A DNA stretch of 64,000 nt from Panorpa germanica (lineage: Eukaryota; Arthropoda; Insecta; Mecoptera; Panorpidae). A model generated the notes under the pieces. That model had not been told where the DNA came from, did no database searches, and saw only the letters and a program-made list of their open reading frames with translations. The number at the start of each line of letters is the position of its first letter. Within the stretch, counting starts at the first letter, position 1. The position numbers were made by a program, and so were the translations under genes. The DNA is taken from NCBI GenBank assembly GCA_963678705.1, contig OY783223.1:6386001-6450000 (forward strand), written 5' to 3'. This document shows, piece after piece, positions 51,000 through 64,000 of this stretch.

Positions 51000-51794
51000 T
51001 TACTCAATAAGTTCCATGTGATTTTTAGATAGTACCAACCTTCAAGCGATATGTGTCAAAATTTCATGACAATCTGACCATTAGTTTACGAGTTACAGAA
51101 GTTTTAGTGACTCTACTTTTGTGATTTTCAAAATAATAGAAACATCTGAATTTCGTGTGTTGATAAAGCATTGCTTTTTAATGGGAAAAAATACCGTATA
51201 AGAACTATTGCTATTTATTTAAATATTAGATACTGTATTACAGATTCTGATAGCCAATTTTATCAATATATAGTACAGTTTTATAGAGATGACTTATGTT
51301 CTGAGCTCCCGTGCCTGTCGGTCATTCAGCATTTATTTCCCTGTGCTGCTGCGTTGGATTGTCACGCGCTTCCTTGTCATTATATCTTCGATTTATTGAT
51401 GAAGACATTAACTGTACCTTATTGATGACTTGATCAGGAATCGGACAGGAGAGGCGAACGGAGGGTAAGAGGGGGATAAGGAGGACGTGTCGGATGGATT
51501 CATTCCATTAGTTTCACGGTGATCTCGACGCGATTACTACCGTGGACGTTTTATTAATTTATCAGAAAGTTTCAAATGAAGAAATTATTTGAATTGTGAT
51601 ATCGTTGTGCTGGTCGTGTCAAAGCCTGTTGACAAATTGAACATATGGTGATAGAAATAGGAGAACTATTCTGGCAATTCAAATAAGGGTCTCCTCTCAC
51701 ACTGGTCTGTCGTTTTCAGTAGGGAGTAGTCGCATTAGCACATTTTGAAGATAAATTATTAAAAATTATTTATATTATTAAAACGGCTCCTCGT
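51000..51794. other. Spacer with a poly-G element fragment
   Basis: A fragment of the 3964-4482 family lies at about 51010-51130 (ATTTTTAGATAGTACCAACC). The open frame at 51171-51425 resembles no protein I know. Nothing else is supported. Confidence 0.4.
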
Positions 51795-52457
51795 ATTTTC
51801 CTGAAAATTGCCTATTTCGTAGAGAAAAAAATTCTAAGACTTTTTGCGTCCTCGGATTTTTCCCTGAATTTCCTGAAAACCCGTAATTACTTTTTTTTAC
51901 TTTTTGCTGTATAACTTTTATTCATAAAAGATAGAAAGTTGAAATTTGGCATGTGTATTACGGTGGTTAATGCTAACATTTTTTGAAAATTAGAAATTAA
52001 AAAATTGGAAAAGGAGGCGTTGAGAAAATTAAGGGGCGCCGTAGGAAACTTTAGAGAAAACTCAAATTTTGGATTACTTAATAATGGAATATGTTATTAA
52101 GAAAAAAAAAATCAAAATTTAAAAATTCTATTTGGGGGCACAAGGGCGGTTTTTGCCGAGGTTGAAAATAGGGCTAGCAAGTTGAAATTTTATATATGGA
52201 CTAACTTTGGTACCTAATTTACAAATCGAAAGAAAAAATCCCAAATTTTGAAAAAAAGTTGGTCAAATAATGAACAAATTGCAAAGAAATATATTTTTTT
52301 AGTCAGTTTACATGAAAAATTATTTGTTGTTATATGTAAAATAAATATGGGACGAGTTTAATATTTCAATTTAAAAATGGAATTAAAATTTGAAATGAAA
52401 TTCAATTTATACATAAAAGACAGTTGTCGCTTGCGACGGGGGTAAACACTAGTATCA
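51795..52457 (-). repeat. Dispersed repeat ACTAG...ACCCCCG, inverted long copy
   Basis: The right edge is the complement of ACTAGTGTTTACCCCCGTCG. The left part, complement-read, gives TTTCAGGAAATTCAGGGAAA as in 12959-13530. This is the longest copy in the window, and no frame is kept. Confidence 0.65.
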
Positions 52458-53829
52458 TTATATATCGGTATTCATAATACAAAATAACTATAAATAACGC
52501 AAAATAACGCTATAAATAGCGTTAACATTATTTAGCGTTATTCATAACGTTATTTAGCATATATAATTCAATAAGGAGAAAAATTACTTTATGGTTTTTC
52601 CTGTAAAAATATATTATACGAAATTTGCACAAAGTTACATATCTGCAAAAATTATATTTCTCTAAATTCTAAGCAATCTTAAAATAGGTATTTTGGTTAA
52701 AAATATGATATCCTGCATATTTAACGTTTAAATGCTTTGGATACGTTTAAAATTTAAGCCCCTTGAGGCTGCGTTTGTGAAGGTCTGCCAATATGTTCTG
52801 AAATTTCTGGCTTTCAAAATACCCAATCAATTTAGTTCTGAATTCAATCTATAATGACATCAAATCGCTGCTGTAGTTATCAATACATAATCGATATATG
52901 CAATACAGAAATGTTTTTTTCCGGGTGACTTAATGTTATTTTCTTGCGCGCGGTTTGGAAGTGTTTCACACGTAGGACGTAATATGCGTGACATTTGTCG
53001 CTATAAAATCAAGAAAATAATAATCACTGTTTTTGATTGAACCTATTGTTGGGTGGTTTTATTTTGAAGGTATTATTGCATGCAAGGCGAACGATACAGG
53101 ACGGACCTATTTTATGCAACCTATTTTTAACTCATTTGATTTTTAATTTTAACTCAAATTTTAAATCATTGACAGTTCAAAAATTGTGCAAATTAATATA
53201 TGAATATCGCGACCCCTAATTCGGCTCTGACATTCTCAGCGTACACCAAACTATAGGGGTCTTACCCGATCATTAAGAGGTCTGATGAGAGAACTACCCT
53301 TAGTTATAACAAACTCATTCGGTAACATAATACAACCATAAGGGTAGAATTTTATTTATAAGGGTCTTGTAATTATTTTCAAATATATGTGGTTTCAAAT
53401 TAATTCACCAAAAGTGTTAGAAAATGTCAAAATAAATTATTTTAAAATACGAAATACAAAAAAACAAACACAAATATTGTAAATTAGTTAAATTTCTGTG
53501 AAATAAGGGAGGTTTTTTTGAAACAAGAGATGCGAAGGGAAAGTTTAGGAATTTATGTACTTTGTAAACATAAGCAGTTGTGTATTAGGGCGGTCACATA
53601 CTGGAGGCAGTACTGTCTTAAGATTTCTTTATATTTGTAGTAGAGAGAGAGGGACATCAATATATCAATTACGTTGAAAGAACAAAGACAATGCTAACAA
53701 TTTTGTTTTAAGAAATCCATAATCAAATGTTTTACTATTTACAGCCGTCTGAAACAACACATACAATTTTGATTTTATAAATGTGGTATACAAGACTAAA
53801 TAATGTCAGTTACTTATTATTCAACTATA
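52458..53829. other. Non-coding spacer
   Basis: A short inverted repeat (ATAACGCTATAAATAGCGTTA) lies near 52506. No gene is supported. The open frame at 53037-53219 has no recognised motif. Confidence 0.4.
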
Positions 53830-54310
53830 TTTAAGGGGTGGGAGGGGTAAGGTTACAACTTTTTTTTCTTCTATTATTTATTTATATTAATATACAACAT
53901 ATTAAGTTTATTGTGTAAAAATTTAAAGTCGATTGGAGTAAAACTTTTGGAAATATATTATTTAATATATATTATAATATTGTATTTTGACTTTTAAGTG
54001 CTGTAAAAAATTGAAAAATCAATAAAAAAGGAAAACCTACTTAAAGCGCTAGCTACAGAAACTTATCAACTAATGAAATCATTTTGGTTTTTCGATTTCA
54101 GAAAATGCAGTGATGTGTTATGAGTGGCAATGTTACTTTTTTATGTGACGTCAGCGGAGATTCGCTGTCAATGGCTCATTTCTTGATATTTATTTATGAA
54201 AATTTCACAAAGTATTCTTCAAATGTTATTTTATCATGTAGTAATTATAGAAATGATTATATGTTAACTGTGTCGTCAAAAAACATTATCGAAAATATGC
54301 TTCTTTCTAA
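53830..54310 (+). repeat. Long dispersed repeat, copy 2
   Basis: Counterpart of 41310-42015, lacking that copy's middle segment. The shared end block runs from AAATTGAAAAATCAATAAAA to ATTATCGAAAATATGCTT. Confidence 0.7.
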
Positions 54311-56451
54311 GCACCAGCATTAGATAGCTTTTGTAAAACACAAATCATTAAATTTATGTAATATTTTACATAAGCAAAACTCAGTAATATTTTTTGTATA
54401 TAACTGAAGATTGTATAAGATTTGAAAGACCACATTTTCAACCGTCCCCTCCCCCTCCATAACTCTATTTTGTTATTTTGGTCTTGTTTTTCAGAAGTCG
54501 AATTTAGTTGAAGAGGTAGATTAGATGTGACGTCACGAAGTTTGACTCTTCCCCCCTGTAACATTTTGTCACACTTTAGGAACCCCTTTCCCTCACTTGC
54601 ATGCGACGTAATTTCAAAACAATGAAATTTTGAAAGCAACCCCTAAGAGTGAGTCCGTACCAAATTTAAAGAGACTGCAATCTCTCTCCTAATTTAAAAC
54701 CTACCACAATTAAAATATGATTAATTTAATAAACCGGTGAAACAAATTATACATTTTATATATAATAGTCTGGAGCATAGTTACACATTAATTCTCATAC
54801 ATAGATAAATCTTGCTAAAAAAACCGACAAAACTTTACCTGAACGTGTATATATATCTCAATTAAGTTAAAAATTCTAAAAAAAAATAAAGAAAAAACAA
54901 AACCAACCGCAGCAACAGGTATACTCGTATATGTAGAATGAGAGATATTAACAGTGTAATCTTTGATACTTTTATTATATATACACATATAAATATATAT
55001 ATACTGGTTCTGTTTATATGCTTGCATCAATTTACGAACAAGAACAAGCTCTCTTTCAGTCGTTCAAGAAACTCAGACGTGAGTGGGTCGATGGGGGATC
55101 CCTCAAGTGTTTAAAACAATATTACGACTTTGTTATATTGTGTATTATAATTATTTACAGTCGAACAACTTGTTAAAATATTCTTTTTATTGTTATAATA
55201 TATTTGTTTATTTGAACCCTCAAATTTACAACCTGGCGCCATCACAAAATTAACATTAAAGTGTTAAAATTTAATTTAAAAAAGTTTAGTTATGAAATAA
55301 TATTAGTGCGTAAAAAAATGTTTTAAAAATATTAATAAATATATCTGTGATATACTTTTAGTATATATAAATATTACATAACACATATATCAACGATTAT
55401 GTAATAATTAAGTAAATTACTTTCACTAATAACAATTTTGTGATATAAGTTTAATATATTCAAGTGTTTATAGCATATATATATAACCCTACTTTTAATA
55501 CTCAAAATCTTTTGACATAACTAAATTTATAGTTAAAATAACCGTCCTTTAAGAACAATAGAAGCTTGTTTATTTGCAAAGTATAAAAGCCCTTAAATTT
55601 GTATTTATAATATAATAAAAAGAACGCCAAACAATAAATAAAAATAAAACAAAAATGTATTTTTAATAGGCGTTCGTTCATTTTGCAAAGTCAGACAACA
55701 ATAGTGAAAAAACAATACTTTTAAATCACTGTTATCTTTATTTTGGTATCAAAATTTATACAAAGTAATATTATGATACTGCTTTAAAAAAAATAAACAA
55801 AAATAATCAATTAATTTTAATACTAATTTGAATTATCTTTAAACGTGTGTGCAAATCGATGTAATTTTTTGTTTGTGTTTTTATTAATGTTGTGTATTGG
55901 GTCATTGACACCTGTGCAATTTTAAAATAAAAGGATTTGCGAGTGATGTGTATTGCAGATTAATCTTATCTTCTGTTGCTGTTGCAGGTATGTTCTTGCA
56001 ATGATTTTATACATTTTAAGGAGGTTTAATACCCTTATAACGTATTTAAATGCATGTTGAAATTACAGATTGAAAACGTTTGGCAGAAACGAAAATAACT
56101 TTAAAAATTGTGAGTGAATATATGATAAACAACATTCAATAATAAACACCCACATCTTTAACAACAGTAATACTATCTGCCAAACACAATTACATATCTC
56201 AAGGCTTATTAAACATAAGAAACTTTACCTTTTATATAAATTTTTTTAGGTTAATATATTGAAAAGTTATTAAACAAAAGTTATTTTTAGGCAATGTAAC
56301 ACAATTATGTTAAACTTCGGTAAATAATAAAGTGTCACGTTAGGTAAAATATATAACTTTACAATAGTTTATATATGTATATCCGACACTTCATTGCTTA
56401 AAAGTTAAACCATTGCAAACCTGTCATTTCAATTTTGTTTTCAATATGGAA
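54311..56451. other. Long AT-rich non-coding stretch
   Basis: I see no gene and no clear repeat. The open frames at 54307-54639 and 54815-55030 match nothing known. Confidence 0.45.
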
Positions 56452-57067
56452 ATGGGCTTGTATCCTCATTTTTTAGTGGTCGATTTTTCAATTGTTGATT
56501 GAAATTGATGTTAATAAATGTGTATTGGCGTGTCTATTTTATTAAATATCTAAATGTTGACGGAGATATAGCAATTAAAAGTTTGAATTGTAGTTTTAGC
56601 GCTAGAAATGGTCGGCCATATTTGTATGACGTGAAATGCATTTTAACGCCAGTTATTTGTTCAGTAGGTCAGTGCTGTGGTAATGTTTTGTAGCTGTTGG
56701 TAGGCAAATAATAAAGTCAAGTCAAAGAATAATAAGTTTTTATTTTATTTAACCCTGTTACAGCAAACATAATATTGAAATTTGATTGTTCCTTGAAATA
56801 GCTGTAAATAATATTTGATATTTTGATATATAAATACATATAGCAGCTGTAAGGTTGGCAGCAGTTGTTATGTCACATACATTTGGAATGTGTACAACGT
56901 TAATCCCTTTAATAATTAAAGAGACAAAATGACTTTTTTAATTGTTAATATCTCCTAACATATAAGGAGTTATTAAAAAATAATTGAACATTTGAGGTTC
57001 TAGTAACCCACTTTATCAATATATAGTACACTTTTATAGAAATTAAGACATAGGACACAAGCCCATT
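56452..57067 (-). mobile_element. MITE family GGGCTTGTGTCC, copy 7
   Basis: Full-length inverted copy with ends AATGGGCTTGTATCC and GGACACAAGCCCATT. Its open frame at 56499-56693 is nearly identical to that of copy 1 at 7340-7525. Confidence 0.87.
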
Positions 57068-58077
57068 ATCTAATACGGAAATCTTCAATATAGAAAATGG
57101 ATTAGGATTATCATTTTATTTTTGTTTGTAAATGTTTGTCTGGTTAAGCGGTTTTAGCATTGACTTATTCATTTAATAACTTTTATCTTTTGTCTGGCTA
57201 AGCCTGAAGAATAGGGTAAATGTAGAAGTAATTTTGTAGTTGCGCTATACGGCAATGTGGACACGACCCCAAACGTTTGGGCATCCCTGTTATATATCAT
57301 AAATAATTCCCATGTATTAATTTAACAATAAATTAAGAAAATCTGAAATATCTTAATTATTTTATGTTTAATTTAACAAACAAAACAATCAGCTGCTATT
57401 GATACACTATCTATTCATATTAAATATCAATTCAATGATAGTTTGATATAAAAAACATATGTAGAACTTTTTGAATCATGATTAGCCAATTGTAATTTAA
57501 TTGTTACGTAATTCTAATGAAAAAATATCAATCAAAGTCTTGATAATAATAAAACATTCACATAAAAGATTTGAACTGTATGTTACAACTTGTAGAATAC
57601 AATACAAGCCAGTGCTGCCGCGCGCGGTCGACAATTGCAACACAATTTTAAATGTCATAATACTATCTTATATTTTGTATGGGTACGTTTTACATCATGA
57701 ATTAAAATTTTATAAGAATGCTGTCTTTTCTGACCTAGTTAGATGTGAGATATGTTATTAAAGTCATATATATATATAATAGTAATCAAATGAATCATAA
57801 TTCATAATTATAATAATAATAAAACGTTACAATTATTACATAGGCGCCTGCAGAAAATTTTACGTGGGTTATCAAGGTTTAAATTAGATTCGATTGTCTC
57901 CAGTATAACTTTTACTTGTACTATCAACTTGAATCTAAATAATATATACCATAAATACAGTTACAAATAAGATTGACAAATAAATTCGCAATACTAAATT
58001 TTGGTAATATGAAAAAAATATTTTAATATTGAACACCTGCTGTTAAAGGAATTCAAACCAAATTTAATTGAATAGAA
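57068..58077. other. Non-coding spacer
   Basis: No gene is supported. The open frame at 57501-57761 has no recognised motif. Confidence 0.4.
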
Positions 58078-58690
58078 CGGGCTTGTGTCCTATGTGTTAA
58101 TTTCTATAAAAGTGTACTATATATTGATAAAGTGGGTTACTAGAACCTCAAATTATTTTTTAATAACCTTATATGTTAGGAGATATTAACAATTAAAAGT
58201 CATTTTTTCTCTTTATATATTAAAGGGATTCAACGTTGTACACATTCCAAGTGCATGTAACATCACAATCCTTGTGTAAGGTTACCAACCTTACAGCTCA
58301 TAAATCTCTGCTATATGTATTTATATATCAAAATATCAAATATTATTTACAGCTATTTCAAGGAACAATAAAATTTCAATATTATGTCTGCCTTAGCAGG
58401 GTTAAATAAAATAAAAACTTATTATTCTTTGATTTAACTTGATTATTTGACTACCTACAGCTACAAAACATTACCACAGCACTTACCTACTTAACAAATA
58501 ACTGACGTTAAAATGCATTTCACGCCATACAAATATGGCCGACCATTTCTAGCGCTAAAAATACAATTCAAACTTTTAATTGCTATATCTCCGTCAATAT
58601 TTAGATATTTAATAAAATAGACACGTCAATACACATTTATTAACATCAATTGAAAAATCGACCACTAAAAAATGAGGACACAAGCCCATT
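58078..58690 (+). mobile_element. MITE family GGGCTTGTGTCC, copy 8
   Basis: Near full length, from GGGCTTGTGTCCTATGTG to GAGGACACAAGCCCATT, with small internal deletions. Confidence 0.86.
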
Positions 58691-59636
58691 ATAAAAATGG
58701 GCTCTTGAAATAAGGATATATGGATTTAATTTCAAATTCCTTGATTTTAATACTTTTCACACTGTTACGTAATTAACAGCCTGCGTGTTTGTTACATAAA
58801 TATTACATAAATCTAGAATGGAGGTAAAGACATGTTTCATAAGCCCTTTTTACGCGAAACGTTGGATATTTATGGTTACTGGTTTCTACAACAAAATCCA
58901 GTTGAATAAAACAGTTACCGACCTTACCGACATGTTCGTCTGGCTTAGTCAAGCTTCACTGAACTTTATTGTAGGTGAAACACTATACAAGCACACGCTA
59001 TATCTTACATTTGCGGTATTTCAAGTAATATATATCGAATTTCAGATACAAAATTTTATGTAATTATGTAAAATGTTAAATATATTGGAAACAAACTTTA
59101 GAACGTGAAAAATCAGAGTCAGGGTATATATTTTTGGATGTTACACTAAAATACTATATTAGTTGAGTAAAAATTGACACTAATTAAAAGGGGAACCGAT
59201 AAAATCTTATCCGAAATCGTTGATATTCTTTTAATGTTGATAATTTAAAATATTAAAATCTTTACAAGCCAAAAATTAGCGTAAGAACTTGAAAAATTAA
59301 AACTATATACCTGTCTCGTTTGTTCTCATACTTCGTGTAGATAAGTGCATCGCACTTACTCATTCATAGATATTGAATGAATCATTAGAATTATATGAAA
59401 AAGTGATTTTCTAATTATTATTCAATTCTGTGTACATCTGCTACAGTCAGTATAAATTTGTTAAAAGACTCGTTGTAGGTAGTCCGTTTTTTCATAGAAT
59501 AGAACATATTTTAATTTAGGTTGTGAACAATATCTTTAATTCTAGATATGTATTATATATGTACTGATAAAGTACTAGTAACTATCAGTATCTCAAATAC
59601 GATTTTTAGCAATTAAAATAGTCATTCAAAAAAGCG
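58691..59636. other. Non-coding spacer
   Basis: No gene is supported. The open frame at 58818-59063 does not resemble a known family. Confidence 0.4.
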
Positions 59637-60140
59637 TCATTCCTCCCACTCACTGTTTTGATATTTAATTTACTGTTTTTATTTAATATTGTAATCTAGA
59701 TTACAGGTTCTCGTTTAAGCATTCCTTTTCACATTTGTGTTTTAATTTAAGTTTAGGTAATTAAGTTGGTGCATCGTTAGTAATATAAATTTCGACAAAA
59801 TTGTATGTGAAATAATTTAAATTGCTATTCTTAATAACAATTAGTAATAGAAATTGTTTTCACTTCTATATTTTTCAAAAATTGACAATAAACTTCTTTT
59901 AAACGTAAATCCTACTGCATTTTGACAGATTGTCACATTTTGGAGGTTATAATATAATATAGTTTTTCTTAATTTAATATTTTTAATTTAAAACATTGGG
60001 CGTTGTAAAGGTTCTAAAAAAACTAAGAAAACTTAAAAAATAAATTAAATTAAAAATGGTACTGTGAATGACTACGCGTATTGCCATATGCTAAACAATT
60101 TAAATTAAATACAAAATACAAAATTAAATTAAAGCAGTGA
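59637..60140 (+). mobile_element. MITE, CATTCCCACTCACTG family, copy 2
   Basis: The left end CATTCCTCCCACTCACTG has a small insertion and the right end stops at AAAGCAGTGAGT. The interior aligns with 45851-46303 and carries an extra segment near 59795-59880. Confidence 0.72.
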
Positions 60141-60226
60141 GTAACCGCAAAAATAACTTTTGAAAATTAATATTGTAATATTTTCTAGTTAAATTCTAAA
60201 TTTTATATTTTTATACTCTATTTATT

Positions 60227-60530
60227 TTTATGTCTTAAGCGTAAGTTTGAGAACCATAATAAATTTTATAAAATTTATGACAAACCCTTAGAAATGTTAC
60301 CAGTCATATAAAAATTGGAATTTAACTAGAAAATATAGCAATATTCATTTTCAAAACTTATTTTTGCGATTCCAACTCATTAAAAGTCAGTGGAAGAAAG
60401 CTTAAAATGAAGATACGTTATTCATCTAATTAATTGCAGCTTGAGATTTTGATTCGCGTTTATAGTTACTTACATAAAACGATTTAAATATAAAAAACAT
60501 ACAGAAAAAATGGCCAAGTATCGTTTCACC
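60227..60530 (+). mobile_element. TTAA fold-back MITE family, copy 3 (partial)
   Basis: It aligns with the right half of 34290-34778, ends GGCCAAGTATCGTTTCACC and is followed by TTAA at 60531-60534. The left arm and part of the right arm are missing. Confidence 0.72.
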
Positions 60531-60959
60531 TTAAGTAAATATCTTAATGGTAATAGAAAAATGTTAAAATTAGTTTAAATATTTTTAGTTATAAATAAGT
60601 ACGTTTATTTTCAAACACCCTATGTTCCTTTTGGGTTGATTCAATTTACCATCTGCATTAGGGGATGCCTTTACACATTTTACAAAATTGGAACCGTTAT
60701 AAATGCTACAACAATCTCTAATGCAGCATCATTTTAATAAACACCAACCTATATCTCTTTAAAACGATGATTCCATATAAGGTAATGATATTATAATAAA
60801 ACCACTGATTAATATTCACAAAAGTGGGCAGAAATTACTTCATGTTCTATGTGGGTTTGTAAAATGGATTCGTCCATGGACCAAGCCTCGTCGTTCTGTA
60901 ACTGTTCAATACGTGTGGAGGGGGCTTCCTCCGCACGGTCTCACCAATTCAACGTCGCG

Positions 60960-61030
60960 TTGGCATCACGTGATGCGTGACGTCACTTTTTCTATATAAA
61001 CCGCTCGCAGGACAACTGCACTTCATTCTG
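60960..61030 (+). promoter_or_regulatory. Alpha-tubulin core promoter
   Basis: TATATAAA lies at 60993-61000. An E-box in a palindrome (ATCACGTGAT, 60965-60974) and a perfect cAMP-response-type site (TGACGTCA, 60978-60985) lie just upstream. A TSS about 30 bases after the TATA box, near CTTCATTCTG at 61021-61030, would give a 5' leader of about 100 bases. Confidence 0.7.
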
Positions 61031-61126
61031 GTTGTTTGTGTGGCTGCATCACTGGCCTATTCATAAACTACTGATAGTAGTCAATCCTTTGTTTCTTCTC
61101 AAGAAAAATTAACAAAACATCTCAAA

Positions 61127-63328
<2,202 letters not shown>

Positions 63329-63444
63329 ACACTGCTCTCATTTAATGCCTCATTATTTGTTTCTGTTTTTTTTTCGTCCCGATTATTTATTTTTCATTTT
63401 ATAATAATTATTTGACTTGACTTATTCAGAAGCATTCCTTGGAA

Positions 63445-63450
63445 AATAAA
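63445..63450 (+). terminator. Poly(A) signal of alpha-tubulin
   Basis: AATAAA about 117 bases after the stop codon, followed by a T/G-containing tract (TTTTGTCTTTTATTTATG). Confidence 0.75.
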
Positions 63451-63479
63451 ATATGATTTTTTACTGAGCAGAAATTTTG

Positions 63480-64000
63480 TCTTTTATTTATGTTATTTGT
63501 TTTTCAGATGTTCTACATTCACAAGAGTCCTAATAATTATTAATTAGCTTTTTAATAATAATATAAATAAATTTAATATCTAATTCGATTAAATTACAAT
63601 ATAAAATTCTTTATTGCAAAGTATAATGGTTAGATTTTATTAATTTTCAATTCAATTTTTTTAAGCTTTTAATTTTTGAATTAATTTTATAAATTAAATG
63701 AAATTACTTTGTGAGAACAATTAATCATAACGAATTTACAGATAGTTTTTTTTAGAAATCTTATTCGATTAAGGGTGCAAATTTTCTTTAAATTTTAAAG
63801 TAATGAGAATTAAAATTAAAATGAATGGAAGAATTATAATTTTAAATTGTTACGTTCTTTCATTGCATACATTTATTGATAAGGTTTCTTTAATAACTTG
63901 ATAAGCTCAACTATTTTTTAAATTATAGAATAATTTAAGGCGACACTAATTATTAAAAGCAGGCTTAAAGACAAGCTGTGATATTTGCCTAAAGACAGTC
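63480..64000. other. AT-rich DNA downstream of alpha-tubulin
   Basis: I see nothing but AT-rich sequence to the end of the window. Confidence 0.5.

Noticed and set aside
51171-51425. 84-residue open frame
   Set aside because: No domain, no splice partner and repeat-rich surroundings; not supported.

Overview
This is a 64 kb piece of an AT-rich, intron-bearing animal genome, almost certainly an insect. The evidence is the alpha-tubulin protein, whose only coding intron lies directly after the ATG as in Drosophila alpha-tubulins, short GT-AG introns, and a heavy load of small inverted-repeat DNA transposons and Jockey-like LINEs. I cannot fix the order; moth or beetle are both possible. No bacterial features, retrovirus-like elements or LTR elements were seen.

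Layout. Positions 1-11.1 kb are gene-poor and full of repeats: several MITE families, a broken Jockey LINE end, and a hAT MITE with another MITE inside it. A minus-strand lactate dehydrogenase (LDH) cluster lies at 11.2-35.3 kb. Its four members, in order of transcription, are LDH-D (about 35.3-32.0 kb), LDH-C (31.7-25.9 kb), LDH-B (25.6-19.6 kb) and LDH-A (12.6-11.2 kb, with a likely non-coding first exon near 16.8 kb). Positions 35.3-60.5 kb hold no host gene I can support, only dispersed repeats. The window ends with a plus-strand alpha-tubulin gene (TATA box near 60.99 kb, coding 61127-63328, poly(A) signal near 63.45 kb).

LDH-A is an ordinary LDH of 331 residues with an intact nucleotide-binding glycine motif and the catalytic Arg105, Asp165, Arg168 and His192. 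LDH-B, -C and -D keep the fold but each lacks the catalytic His and the Asp that pairs with it. C and D also lack the substrate-binding Arg168. All three change the last Gly of the GxGxxG motif to Ala and carry added tails. They share two intron positions absent from LDH-A and lack one that LDH-A has, so they form one derived group. I read them as spliced, reading-frame-preserving LDH pseudoenzymes, not decaying pseudogenes.

The introns of this cluster are packed with mobile DNA: three TTAA-flanked (piggyBac-type) MITEs, a hAT MITE, a 5'-truncated LINE and a tRNA-like SINE head. One intron of LDH-B holds a 2.9 kb satellite of about 147-bp units arranged as two opposed arms, which in RNA would fold into a very long hairpin. 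The most interesting items are the pseudoenzyme cluster and this intronic inverted satellite.
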